DNA of 64,000 nucleotides from Blumeriella jaapii (Eukaryota; Ascomycota; Leotiomycetes; Helotiales; Drepanopezizaceae): assembly GCA_009599575.1 (NCBI GenBank), contig VWND01000083.1:281193-345192 (forward strand), read 5' to 3'. A model generated the notes under the pieces. It was given only the letters and a program-made list of their open reading frames with translations. It was not told where the DNA came from and ran no database searches. Within the stretch, counting starts at the first letter, position 1. Each line of letters begins with the position of its first letter. Below, piece by piece: positions 23,641 through 35,600 of the stretch. A program made the translations under genes and the position numbers.

Positions 23641-24321
23641 TAAGTCTTATCGCATAAATCTCGGAATAGCAGCTGCTACATTCCTATTATAACGCCACTG
23701 CTCAGCAGCACTTACATACGTACTTACCTGGCCCGTTGAAATCTGTGATAAATCGGTATATCGATGTATTAATATCAACTCATCTGAGTTATAACATCAA
23801 GATGCCGGGTACACAAATACCTATATATATCATATAAGTGTATATATATCTCTCTTTAAATCAAAGTTCTGCTTGACGTCTGTTTATAGACGGCCATCCC
23901 GGCGCCATTCCCGAAACGGACAAGAGCCACACGTGAGTCCCACGCGTTTCTTCAATTGGCGTCGGTCATCTACGAATACAACCATCCAAACCTCCAAACC
24001 TCCAACCATCCAACCATCCAACCCACTTTACAGTGTCCCGTTTTCTTTTCTTCTCTTTTTTCTTTCTCTTTTCTTGTCTTTACATCTCCCGTGGGCAATC
24101 CTTTCATCTCTCCATTTATCTTTCTCGTCCAGGAATCCAATCCTTTTCTTTTTTTCTCACTACCACCACCGCGTCGCTTCTCTTCTCTCTTCGGCTGGTC
24201 CGGCCCTTCGTCTCTTTTCTTTTCCCCTTTGGTTCTTTATTTGCACCCTGTTTCGCTCTCAATCTTCGTTCCTCCATCATCCTCCACCGTATCGCATCTC
24301 ATCGCATTCGTTCCATCAACA

Positions 24322-25044
24322 ATGCCGTATCCCGTTGAATTCCCTCCCCAATACGAGGCAGTGCCTTTCGCCAGCCTCAGCCAGCCTCAAGCCCCCGCCG
24401 TTCCCAGCTTGAGCCAGTATCAGGCCGTACCGGCACCAGCATCAGCTCCCAACCTGAACCCGAACCAGGACCTGAACCAGCCCACGCCAGACTTGGGGCC
24501 GCTCATCATATCAACACCACCAGAACCAAATCTCCCCAACCCCAACGTCGCTCCCACGCCCGATCCCAATCCCAATCCCAATCCCAATACTAACCCGGAG
24601 CCCTACCCAGCGCCCAATCCCAACCCGAACCCGAACCCGAATCCGGAGCCCTACTCAGCGCCAAACCCAAACCCCAACTCCAACCCTGACAGCGGCGCTG
24701 CTCCCCCACCAGGCCCCGTCATCATCTTCCCGTCGAGCTTTGTCCCCATCGCGACGACAGGCTGCCCCGGTCCCCAGGCGTACGGCACCGCGACGACCAC
24801 GGGCGCCGATGGCCAGCCCACGTACGTGTGTACCGTGCCGACGCCAGGGGCCTTGCACGGGAGCACGCTGACGACGAGCAGCACGACCATGGGGGCAACG
24901 CCGACGCGGACACCGACACCGACGCAGAGCGTGAGTGCGGCGGCCGGGCGGAAGGCGGATGTGGGAAGTGGAGGTATGAAGGGGGTGGTGGTTGTGGGAT
25001 TGGCGGTTTGGTTGGGGTGTACGGCTGTGTTAGGGTTGTTTTAA
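24322..25044 (+). CDS. Pro/Asn-repeat protein with hydrophobic C-terminal tail
   Basis: A 240-aa protein that I do not recognise. The start chosen is the ATG at 24322, after a CT-rich stretch that looks like a leader; a much longer in-frame start exists at 23956 but adds only low-complexity Ser/Phe sequence. Residues about 1-60 are Pro/Gln/Ala-rich. Residues about 60-125 carry PNPNPNPN-type repeats spaced by EPY.AP. A Ser/Thr-rich region with two Cys (about 150 and 173) follows. The last 22 residues are hydrophobic (GVVVVGLAVWLGC), like a GPI-attachment signal or tail anchor. No N-terminal signal peptide is visible in this model, which is odd for a GPI protein; a missed upstream exon is possible. 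Confidence 0.55.
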   Translation: MPYPVEFPPQYEAVPFASLSQPQAPAVPSLSQYQAVPAPASAPNLNPNQDLNQPTPDLGPLIISTPPEPNLPNPNVAPTPDPNPNPNPNTNPEPYPAPNPNPNPNPNPEPYSAPNPNPNSNPDSGAAPPPGPVIIFPSSFVPIATTGCPGPQAYGTATTTGADGQPTYVCTVPTPGALHGSTLTTSSTTMGATPTRTPTPTQSVSAAAGRKADVGSGGMKGVVVVGLAVWLGCTAVLGLF

Positions 25045-27186
25045 GGTAAGAGAATAGTGGGTGATGGGAGAGGAGAGAAAAGAAAGCGGAAAAGAAAGGG
25101 AGAGAAAGAGAAGAGAATTAAGGGTAAAAAAGGAAGAGCGGGAAAAAAGAAGGGACATTTGATATCAGCTGAAGGGGATATCGGTTCTTCTACATGTGAG
25201 TTTCATTGGATTGCGTTATAGGTGGGATTGGTGAATGGTGAATTTTAGGATTAACTTTTGCTGTATTGGGATTTGAATTGGGAAAACGGGAACGGGAGTG
25301 AAAGAAAGGAAGACGGGGGTAGGGAGTGGAAAAGCAAACAGGTACCTGATTCACCACCCAGGTCTATGTTACAGATCGATATCAGACTTTGAAAATGGGG
25401 GACAATTAATACCTAACTAGGTATGCGTTGCAAACGTAAAAAAAATTTCAAAATATTCATACACCACGGATATTAAGCAAGCTTTGAAAAAAAGCCTGGC
25501 TGTTATAGCAAAAAGGCTGATTTGTACCGAATCTTGGTTTAGATCATTTGCTTTTTACTATAGCGTTTGAACGGGTACGTATCAGTGAAAGACTGGCTAA
25601 TGATAATAGTAGAAATGGCTAGTGATATTCAGTACAGAAGAAAACAGCAGATAATGCCAGTGCGCATAACAACTTGATGACCTTGAAAAAGAGAAAAACA
25701 TATCTCCCTTATCGTTTTTAATCCTACAGATGTAGCGTTTTGTAGCAAGCAAGTATGATAATAATAATGATAATATTATTATTATTATTTAACGTCTGGA
25801 GGAGGCAGTGAAACTGCGCATCCTCAAGCCTCCCGCAGGGCATTGGAGACGTGCTAAGCTGGGGATTTTTACACACAAAAGACCCTCGAGAAGGCAGTTA
25901 TATGAAAGAGATATATGACAAAAGGTCCGCTATTTAAGCCCTTTCTCTACAGGCGGGATGGTTCCATTGAGTTCGTAAAGGCAAGCTTCGATAAGACAAA
26001 AGTGTCGACGCTGAAGGAGCTGGGTGTTTCTGTGGGTCGTGCGACCGTTAGTCAAGCCCGAATGGCGAAGTAGCAAGCAAGTAGGCGGCTGGGAATAGGC
26101 ATTTCTCGCGGGACGTGGATGTTATCGTATAATTACGAAACGTCTGTATTTATGCTGTTATTTCTTCGAGTTTCTGTCATTTGTATAACAGTCCTGTTTA
26201 AGAAAAGGACCTGCTAATGTCGATGCACTTGGCACGCGGATATTCAACTTTTGTATTGTCATATATACGCCAATTCTACAGAAGGCAAGCAGGAAAAGCT
26301 TGAATCCAGAATCCACTTGCAAGGATATCCTAAAATCAGGATCCGTGAAGCGGAGAGATGCAAAACGCAGAAATTACACCGAAGCTTTGAAGTCGAGGTT
26401 CGTGGCAGTCCTTGCTTTCATAATCAAAACGGGGTTCCGGAAGGGTTCTTTTATATATAATTTCGAAGGCGGGAAACCAACTTCACCTGTCGGTTAGCTA
26501 CTGGTTTCCTATTCAGGTATGCCTTACTGCTGCTGTAGCCTAATTGCGCAAGGCGGCAAATGTTGGAAGGCAGGAATCAAACCTGGTGGCTGCTATGATT
26601 ACCATTTTCCTGATTTGGCAACCTTCCTGATGTAGCCGGTTAGCGCTAATCGATCGAAAGACAAATTATAAGTAGGCCGTCGATATAGCTAACAATTCAA
26701 GCAAGCAAGCTTGTTTTTTATTTAAGCTTCACTAGGGAGAAGCGATATGGTTAGAAAAAGGCATTCTGGTCAAGAAAGAACTAAGTTGTGAAGATCTGTT
26801 AAATCCTTAATTAAACCAAAGCAGTTGATACGTTATAAAATTGTGAGTTGAAAAGGGCTGAGTCTTTTGGAGATTTTGTTTGCTTTATTACGCTTACGCA
26901 ATAGCTGTCGCGGGATTCGATACTATTACTGGCTTGACTACTATCGGAAGCTTTCATGCTGTCACGGGGCTGCAATTCTGTCATTTCTAGTTGGTTTATA
27001 AATAGATAAATACTTTGAAACATACTGAATATGAATTTAAGGGTCGAGAATATGTTTTATATTCAATTTTGCATACAGGTTAGATATCGCAAAAACACCG
27101 AATTTTTAAATACAAATTTCACAATGTGATTTCTTGATTTAGGTTTGAAATTCATTTTTTTACACAAGCCGGAAGGCATAAATAAT
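25045..27186. other. AT-rich repeat-derived intergenic region
   Basis: The first 120 bases are GA-rich (3' flank of the previous gene). The rest is AT-rich and gene-free. It includes a (TTA/ATA)n tract at about 25755-25790, a diverged copy of a dispersed repeat at about 25790-25960, and a tRNA-like box B on the minus strand near 26570-26586. Frequent TpA and stop codons in all frames fit old, possibly RIP-mutated, transposon debris. Confidence 0.5.
25790..25965. repeat. Dispersed repeat, AT-shifted copy
   Basis: Shares ACGTCTGGAGG, GGGCATTGGAGACGTGCT, AGCTGGGGATTT, AGACCCTCGAG and TTTAAGCCCTTTCTC landmarks, in order and spacing, with about 52285-52455 in the same orientation. This copy has T or A at many sites where the other has C or G, as expected of repeat-induced point mutation. 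The element class is unknown. Confidence 0.6.
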
Positions 27187-28410
27187 CTACATCTTACTCG
27201 GCATCCGCATGCCCCCATCTAATCGTAGCACTACGCCGTTGAGCATGACATTCTCAATGCCTTGCGTAACTAATTGTGCGAACTCGTGCGGTTTACCTGG
27301 TCTCACTGCATTTCGTAAGCAAGGTTTTCCTTTCTATCACCACCTCCCCCATGTACAGCGCAGCGGTGGATCCCCGATCCAGAAACCATAACGAGAAATG
27401 AGGATAACAACTTACATGGGAACTCCATAACCCTAGTCAAACTCGCTCTAACCTTATCGCTCATCATAGCCGTCATCCTCGAATCAAACAAGCTCGGCGC
27501 CACAGTCACAACTCTGATCCCATGTCTCGCCAGATCGCGCGTCAGTGGCAGCGTGAGACTGGCGATTGCGCCCTTGGAGGCCGAATAGGCCACTTGGCCA
27601 GGCTGGCCATCAAAAGCAGCCGAGGAAGCGACCATAATGACCACGCCGCGCTCGCCGTCCTCGCCCACGGGCGTGGTTCGTGCGATATGGGGGAGGACTT
27701 GACGGATGAGGTCGATGGTGCCGCGGACGTTAACGTTCATGACGAAGTCAAAGTCTGAGAGGGAGAAGGGCTCTAGGTTGCGATCGAGGATCTGGTGCGT
27801 GTTAGAAATGTCAAAACCGAGATACTCTGACTAGAGGAATCGAGATCTCGAGAAGAGAACTGCAACAAAACATTGTAGCAGTAGGATGTTGAGAACGACT
27901 CTCGAAAGATGAAGGATGTACGACACATGACGATTGCTACATCTATCTATCACAAGCCAAGCACTTGCCCAGAGCTCGAGATGCAGACCCAAACTAACAT
28001 ATCTGACAAGCTCCACACACCACCAAGTAGCACGAAGAGGAAGAGAAAGACAAACCTTGGCCGGCGTGCTGACTCCCGCCGCAGCAATCACGCCTCCGAC
28101 CTCCTTCCCCGTCTCCTTCACCCAGGCCAGCGCGCCCTTCACGGCACTCGCGATGCTCTCCGTCTCGAGCACATTCGCCTCGAAGAACCTTGCTTTGCCG
28201 CCACCAACAGCCTGTACTACGTCGGCGGCAAGCTCGTCGTTCATGTCTAATACGGCGCAGTAGCCACCCTTGAAACAGATATTCTCGACGCAGGCGCGGC
28301 CGAGCCCGGATGCTCTTACACCAGCTTAGCTGGCATTTTACATATAGATTGGCAGGTTGGAGGGGTACGTACCCGCCTGAAACGATAAAAGTTCTACCGT
28401 CGATCTTCAT
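27187..28410 (-). CDS. Short-chain dehydrogenase/reductase, HSD17B10-like
   Basis: NAD(P)-dependent oxidoreductase of the classical SDR family, nearest in style to type 2 3-hydroxyacyl-CoA dehydrogenases (mitochondrial HSD10-like). I read four exons: 28410-28373, 28314-28056, 27791-27416 and 27305-27187, giving 263 aa. Introns are 58, 264 and 110 nt; the second is long for this window. The coenzyme motif SGGASGLGR lies at 11-19 and replaces the usual TGxxxGxG. The catalytic set is visible: Asn118 in VMNVNVRG, Ser155 in MVASSAAF, Tyr168 and Lys172 in YSASK. The C-terminus has [12 protein letters not shown] and [17 protein letters not shown], typical of the group. The substrate is inferred (branched-chain or fatty acyl-CoA, or steroid). 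It shares a divergent promoter of about 480 bases with the Rab gene. Confidence 0.88.
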
Positions 28411-28895
28411 GATGAGTGATGGTGCAATGTGTGTGGGGTACCAGTCGAGAATTGCTAAAGAATGAGGTTGAAGTCCGAACAGGAAAGTATAGAAATAGAG
28501 TAAAAGTCAACAACAACCTCGGCTCCGTAAGTTTCGCCCCCACCTTACCCTTCCCTACCTAGCGCCGGCTGATCAGATGCTAAACCCAAGACGATTTTAG
28601 ATAAGGGAAAGATAGGGGTCCGAGGCGAAGCTTAAAACAACAACTACCACAATAAACAATCACGGCCATTCCACCTCCACCGCTCCGACATCTTGAGACA
28701 CACACGCATCGATGCGATACAATACGTAACAAACCCAGAGACCGAAAAGACAGAAAAGATGGTGCGACCACGGCGATCATCGGCCGCGAGCGACGAGTCG
28801 GCAGGGTCAGCCAGGGACCAGGTTCGTTCGACTTCCAGAGACGCGGGAGGGAGATGAAAAGACTGATGAGCTGGGGATTGTAGGAGCTGGGGAGT

Positions 28896-30053
28896 ATGTA
28901 CGATTATCTGGCCAAGATTATACTGCTGGGGCCGAGTGGCAGTGGGAAGTAGGTCTCTTCCTTTCACAGCCCGCTGTCCGGCATCTATTTTTATACACGA
29001 CGAGGAAAGCTTCGAGAAAGATAGGAGGAGGGAAAGAAAACGAAAGAAAAAGAAGAAGGGAACGAAGAGGCTTCATGGCTGATGGGAGAACTGCAGATCC
29101 TGCCTACTTCACCGCTTTGTGAAAAATGAATGGCGCATCCTCTCGTCACAGACTATCGGCGTCGAGTTCGCAAGCAAGATCATCCGGGTCGGGACAGGCG
29201 CAAGAAGGAAACGGATAAAGCTACAGGTACCTATATCGTCTTTTCGATTGTATCCGTACACTTTTGCTGATGTGTCGAAAGCTTTGGGACACAGCAGGCA
29301 CTGAACGCTTCCGCTCCGTCTCACGCTCCTACTACCGTGGCGCGGCCGGCGCCCTCCTCGTCTACGACCTAACCTCGCATACCACCTTTACCTCTCTTCC
29401 CTCTTTCCTACACGATGCGCGGGCTCTCGCCTCTCCGAATCTTACTATAATACTTGCCGGTAACAAAGCCGACCTCGCAGACACAGGTTCCCTTATAGAC
29501 ATAGACCCTGGGTCTGCTTCGTTCGCGCCAAACACACCGAGCAGCGTATCATCTCAGACGTCAAAATTCCCCCTTGGAAACGGGAGTATTTCAGGGACTG
29601 CAGGAAAGGAGCTGAGTCTGGGATCACAGTTGCGAGCCAGTACGGCCCCAGATGGGCGGGAAGTGAGCGCGGAAGAAGCATCCAAGTGGGCATCCGCGAA
29701 CCAGATCCCAGTCTCGGTGGAGGTCTCCGCTCTCAACGGGGACAACGTGGAGGAGGTGTTCAACCGGCTTGCGCGTATGATCTTGACGAAGATCGAGCTG
29801 GGGGAGATTGACCCTGATGATCCGACCAGTGGAATTCAGTATGGAGATGGGGGATGGTCGGCTGAGGGAGGAGACGGGAGTAGTGTGAAGAGCGGAATGA
29901 CTGGGGATGATGGTCATGGCGGAACTAGAAGGAGGAGGAGAGGAGGGAAGAGGGGAGGGTGGGGGCTGGGGGGCAATACGCTTGGTATGAGGGAGTGGGA
30001 GGAGGTGTTCACATTGAGTGGGGGAAGGAGGAGGAGTAGAGGGGTGCTGTTGA
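28896..30053 (+). CDS. Rab4-like small GTPase
   Basis: Small GTPase of the Rab family (Rab4/Ypt4 type) for vesicle traffic and endosomal recycling. Exons: 28896-28948, 29097-29226 and 29282-30053, with introns of 148 and 55 nt. Motifs: G1 GPSGSGKS (12-19), G2 Thr37 in QTIGVEF, G3 WDTAGTE (63-69), G4 NKAD (122-125) and G5 SAL. The G4-G5 interval holds a Ser/Gly-rich insert, longer than in standard Rabs. The C-terminal tail is basic and Gly-rich. In the plain reading frame the protein misses a prenylation motif and runs on into repeats. One base later the sequence reads Gly-Cys-Cys-stop (30042-30053), the expected double-cysteine geranylgeranylation signal. Either the GGGG run at 30041-30044 has one G too many, or a 55-nt intron (29988-30042, GTATGA..TAG) is removed. 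Confidence 0.82.
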
Positions 30054-31244
30054 TTGAGGGTGCTGGCTCTGTTTCTTGCGCAAGTGTTCTGTTCATACCC
30101 TGTTTTCTGCTCGTGCTCCTTCATGGCCAGGCGTGGCGTCGGGCGTTACTCGTCTTAGGTAGACAGGCAGGCAGGCAAGCAGGCAGGCAGGCTATGTGTG
30201 TTGTGTTTGTGTTTATACCTTCTGTTATACATAATTCCTGCAAGCGCTCTCTTCAGCTAGGTACATATATATCTAGGTACACCCAGATCACGTTACACCT
30301 CGACTCAGCTGAGGTGAAATCAAACACTAATTTGAGCCTCCTTTCGTATTGGGTATGGTCCATTGCCGGTGTAAGATTGTCTTCGGATTCAGGCTCGGCC
30401 GGTGAATTTTTATACACTTACAGTAGGTCTAAATTTCGCTTTCTTATTCCTCTCGATCGTCGCCAAGTAAGCGGCGCGGATCAGTGATAGGAATCACTTC
30501 TTACGCCACCTTCCTGATTCGGTGAATTGTCCATTATGACACAAGGAAAGACAGCAATTGTTCGTTCTTTTCTTCTTCGTCTCGTCTCCTTTCAGTCATC
30601 TCTTACTAGTGTTCTCCATGACTGTGATGGCTGGGAAGCCTGAGGCATCTCTAGGGTGCACAGACCACACACCACCTGCAGTCTTGTACTGTAGTTTCCT
30701 TCCTCCTAATTGTCAGCTTGTGAGTCCCCAGCTTTGTGATGATCCGAGGACTTGATAACTCTGTATGCGACTGTGCCACCTGAAAGGATCCCAAGCGTGT
30801 TTTTGGCCGAGAATTGAGAGGATGAGAGTGGAGTTGGATTTGTGTTGGGAAAGAGTATGGTGCTTTCCTGGCTACGCTTAACAAAGAGGGGTAGGTCATA
30901 TTTGACAGTGGGAGGGTAAACTTGTCGGCAATAGTATGAACAGCGGTAGTTGTGCACTGTGCTTTGAGAATTAGAGAAGCTCACGAAAATGCAAAACTTT
31001 CATAAGTCTTGAAAAGGATGGCAGACATCAGTACCATCCTGGTTTGGTGTAAAATTTTCCTAACCGCGACATCATAATACGCTTGTATACTGTCGTAAGC
31101 TCCCATACGTGATCTCAACAGATGCTGTCAACTCTCGACCTCCAGAAATCATTCCAGATCCCCAGAGTTCAACACCATACAAGAGAGCCCCAACCCTATC
31201 GGTACCCTGCCTCTCAATTCTCAGTAGGCCCCATCTCCCCGAAT
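30054..31244. other. Intergenic between convergent genes
   Basis: No gene seen. It holds an (AGGC)n tract at about 30158-30192, a short TAGGTACATATATATCTAGGTAC patch near 30256-30280, and TC-rich sequence near 30555-30610. Both flanking genes end toward this stretch. Confidence 0.5.
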
Positions 31245-32279
31245 TCAGCTCCGAACTTCCCAAGTCGCAGCTTCCATCATGATAACCAGCATGTGCGAAG
31301 TCTCCAGCGCCTGCTTGGCCAGCACCCCCTTCTCAAACGGCTTCAGCTGCACCAAACCCCGCAGCGTCTCCTCCATATCCTCGACTCTCCCACTCGGGAT
31401 CCGTTCATGTTCGTCCAAGCCGAATGCCTTCTTTTGCTCGCTCCCCAAGTCTGTGAGCAAGCATTTGTAGAACTCAACTACGCCTTCCAAACGCAGCCAG
31501 GCACTCCAAGCCGACATTTGCTTCAACGCAGTGGTTCAGAAGAGGATCACCCAGACTCAGGCCAAAGGTGTGTGCTTGTGTGCGCGAGACTCCAGATGTC
31601 CAGGAGTCGAGGATTGCAGCGAGGCGTTCGATGGCATATGGGGTGGGAAGGTCGGTTTGGATTGCAAGAGGAGCACTTTTTGGGTCTTGATCTTCACAGA
31701 AGCTCTTGTTAAGAATCAGCGCGTGCTTGCTATGTCTGGACGACTTTGTAATTGCAGTTGAGATTGGAATCCGATAAGGGCAGAAGGATGGAAGGTTGAG
31801 TACTTACAAGCATGTAGAAGATATGCAGAAACTCATCAACGCGTGGCGGAGCGTCCGTCGAAGCTGAATCCATGACAGCTTGCGATATGGTTAATGGCGC
31901 ATTGATATCACGGTGTAGGCTTTTCCTCGATTCAGTTTCTCTCATTCCGTGATCGATGTAGGTTTCTTTGACCTTGTGTTCTGCCTCAACTCCAGAAATC
32001 AGATTCGCATTTGCTGACGCGATCCCTGCTTTCCTCCGGGGAGTTGCGAAAATCTCGCTCCTCCATTTCTGCCAGGACGGTGTACACTTCGCCTTGGGAA
32101 TAGATCACTGCGTCGAGAAGCAGCACCAGGGTGAAATACTCGTTGACCTCGACAGCTTGCAAACGCGTCGGCTGCTTTGCCCGAGGAAAGAATCAGGCTG
32201 ACAAGACAACCCAGATTTTGAAGGTTGAGGCGGGTAGTTAGCTTACTCGCACGGGAAACAAGGGTGCGAATGGAGACAT
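31245..32279 (-). CDS. Unrecognised protein, probable gene with uncertain frame
   Basis: Coding-like sequence on the minus strand that I cannot assign to a family. The best model starts at ATG 32279 (MSPFAPLFPVR), then a 75-nt intron (32246-32172), exon 32171-31808 with NEYFTLVLLLDAVIYSQGE, an 82-nt intron (31807-31726) and exon 31725-31245 ending ATWEVRS. The frame must shift by one base near 32070-32080 and again near 31525-31535. Each could be an extra base, or a further short intron (for example 55 nt with donor GTGATC, and 70 nt with donor GTCTCG). The product would be about 280 aa, mostly helical, with no Cys cluster, signal peptide or membrane span. It lies 345 bases downstream of the Zn2Cys6 gene on the same strand. 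It could be a decayed gene. Confidence 0.45.
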
Positions 32280-32440
32280 CTCTTGAGCGTCACATGCTCG
32301 CTTAGTCGAACCCACTAATACCCCAAGTAAACAACTTACTGGTAAGTCTTGCGATATCAGTCAACCGCAAGAATGGAGGAAATCAGGAGATCTTCTTGGT
32401 GAATTTTTTTCATTGAATTCATTTTCAATGGGGGGGGATT

Positions 32441-32472
32441 GGATGGGGCAGGGGCAGGGGCAGGGGCAAGGG
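32441..32472. repeat. (GGGGCA)n microsatellite
   Basis: Four to five GGGGCA units following a G-rich run, in the short spacer between the two minus-strand genes. Confidence 0.8.
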
Positions 32473-32623
32473 GGTATCATTAACACAGTCGTACACCACT
32501 TTTCCAAAGCATTCAGAATCCATCGCTCAATCGATCGCAACCAACGGAACCAAACCACCACCGTGTCCGTCCAACTCCAAACTCCTATTCCCAACCCTCA
32601 GCTCTACAGCACCAATCATGATC

Positions 32624-35600
32624 TCAATCGAGATTCATGAACTCGTCGGTCATCCATTCCGAGAAATCCACGTCCGGGACCACGTTTCCATCAACGTCCA
32701 CAGTGGTCGCAGGACGGGATGTTCTCGGAGAACCACCGTCGAGATGAGTGGGGTCCATAGCCCCGTTCTCATTGGTGCTGCGCATTGGGGACGAAGCTCT
32801 TGCTCCCGATGAATCATCAGGAGCGCGAACCCCGGTGAGGCTGGCCATTCCATTGCCAGCTCCACCTTGCCCCAATGCTCGAGCGTCACTGGGAGTTCCG
32901 CCGGCATCCCAAGCAGCTCTTCCCACGCCCAGCATCCCATAGTCGATCTCGAAGCTCGGCGAGTATGCACCACGCATACCGAAGGTGCTTGCCAGATCAA
33001 AGCTTTGCTTGGCCGCAATCTGCTCGGCGCCCTTGCCTCTGACTTCCCTGCCCACATTGAACATCCAGACAGCATGGAGACCCATCTTGGCTCTGTAGAA
33101 GAAAGCTTGCTCCAGAGATTGGAAGCGATACCAACGATCGCTGGGTGCAGGATCGGCCGCGGATGGGATGTGATTCAAGAATCGCTGCGCCGAATTCTCC
33201 ATCTCGGTGAAGTAATCGAAGATGGCCTGCAGGATGAAGGCCTTGTTTTCATCGATGGCTCGCGCAGCAATGAGCTGGCCGATGTCGTTCCCGTTGGAAG
33301 CCGACAAGCTGTCATCGCGGCCGATGCTTTCATAAAAGTCCTGCCATTTGTTGAGGAAAATGACGCATTGCTTGCCATACTCCTCCGGGCTTCGGACCTC
33401 TGGGTGTGGGTTCTTTTTCTGTAGTATATTAGCGCGAAAGCTGGTGATACATCATGGCAGGAGCAAAACTTACAAGCATGACCCAGTTGTAAATAAATCG
33501 GTCAATGTCGATGCAGAGGACCGGTGCAAGAGGTGTGTTGGCCGGCGAAGCTCTCTTCAGTGTGAACTGAGAGTCAACTGTTGGCTTCTCGAACATCTGA
33601 GCTCGAGACCACAGCATTGGGTCACCGGGTGAGTCCCCTCGGGACAGACCTATCGTCAGGTCTGGCAGCAAGAGAGAACCTGGAGAGGGGACGAGGCTAC
33701 TTGAAGTAGGCATCTGGCTTGGGGCCACGGGTGTCCGAGAAGTGTTGCGATAGAAACTGTCTGGGTGGTTCGGATTGACCGAGGAAGACGACTGGTGGAC
33801 TGGACGTGGCAAAAGATTAGAAACATTATTCAACGATGAAGGCAGTCTTTGCTGCTGGGACTGAGGAACTTCACCATTGTGGATGTTTTCTCCCAACCCA
33901 AACGGGCCCGCACGAGTCATGGCAGGAGATTGGTTCTGAAGTTGTTGGTTGGGTTGGTAGGTAGTCAGATGCGGGGCGATTGTTTGTGACAGTTGTTGAT
34001 ATGGCTGAAACGCGCCCGATTGAGATCGAGCGTTGTTCTCCGGCAGTAGCTGGCTTCCCAGTGTCATTTGGGTCTCGTCGTGAGCGGCGCGACCTGCTTG
34101 AACAAGGGCCGACGCGTCTTGTGGTTCCTCTGCCATTGTGATACGGGTCAATCGTGATGGTATGTCGCCAAAGTCGCGATGCTCGAGATCAAACAGAGGC
34201 GTTGAGGCGAAGCTTGGGGAATCAGTTGACAGAGTTCGGGGATTGTGACGCGAAGGGTATTGGGGGCGCGTAGGTTGGGCTACTTTCGAGTGTGTAGCTC
34301 TGAGTGCGTCCAAATTAAGCAACGAATTGTTTTCAGGTTGAGCGGACTCGGTGTTTTGGAATCGTACTTTTTGTCGAGGGGTGGACAAAGCAGTGTTGTA
34401 ATCAGTTCCTAGAAAAAAGTCAGGGTTTCCAAAAAGGGAAGAGCAGAGACAGAATTCTCTTGGCAACTTACTAGGCGGGTTCGGGAACATCACAGGACCG
34501 CGATCTAGACGTGGGACCGTGGAGGTCGTTCGGGCAACACCATTCATCATACCAGCATCAGGACCCAACGATGACTTCCAGGCAGGCAAGCCCGATAACG
34601 AAGTGTGAGGGGATGCATTTGATGGTCCTGGCCAGATGTTATTCGACGAATTGTTTTCCATCCGCATCGATGAAATGCTACGAAAATCGGCTTTTGACAT
34701 ATCCTCCACAAAACTGGATGGTAACTTGAAAGCAGTCGGTTGTTTGCCTGTCAAGAAACGACCCGGCTGATCTCTTTGGAGAGGGTAAGAATAGGCACCT
34801 CGATCAAAGGTTTCCGGCTTGTCACCACTCCTCTCATTCAACTTGGGTGCTGACACTTTTCTCGAATAGTTATCTGACGACTGAATCGAATCATCCGGAT
34901 CCTCCGACTTGATGGTAGATGATAGTGCAGAGCTGCTCAAGCTACTGCCGGATGGTCCATAAGTGCAGCTTGTTTCTGATCTTACGCATCTGGCGCATGG
35001 ATTTTGCCGATCACAGGCTAGCTTTCTCTTGCGACAAACATCACAAGCTCGGCCCTTACGGGGGATCTTCGCGGATACCTGTGTCGAAGATAGAGATGGC
35101 AGCAGAAGAGCATGAGGACTTGTCTCTGCTTGCTTGAGTCTCTCCACATCCTTGACAACCTTGACCGGAGCACCTGCCACATCTCCAGCGTTCTTTGCAT
35201 CCGAAGCTATCTTTTTCGCCAGAGGAGGACTACTCGCAACGCCGGACTTTCGCTTTGAGGGAACATTTGATGATTGACTCTTCCTAGGACCGGACTCGGA
35301 AAGAACCGGGGTGTTGATAGGGTGGTTTTGGGGAAGAGGGGTATTGCGAGAAGATACATTGGCACCGGAGGTATACCTTGACGCACGGGGTTGGGTTGTC
35401 TCTGGAGCTTGAGTTTCAAATGCTGACTTTGAAGGTACCTTGTTGTCAGCCGCCGTTGATGTGCCAGACAAATCGTTGGTCTTTGAATCCAATCTTGGCC
35501 TCAAGGATCGTGTTCGAAGGCGATCTTGTGTTATGATCCGAGTGTGTCGACATGCTCGGAATGGAATCATTACTTTGCGCCTCCGAATGCAGGGCCGAAT

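Larger units (their letters stand above)
22434..24321. other. Intergenic, with a diverged local duplication and CT-rich leader
   Basis: Divergent promoter space between ROK1 and the Pro/Asn-repeat gene. It contains a tandem duplication (23222-23420 and 23442-23640), a T-rich run near 23085-23125 and GGTACCTA/CCTAGG motifs near 22930-22970. From about 24030 to 24300 it is strongly CT-rich, as fungal promoters and 5' leaders often are. No gene is seen. Confidence 0.5.
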
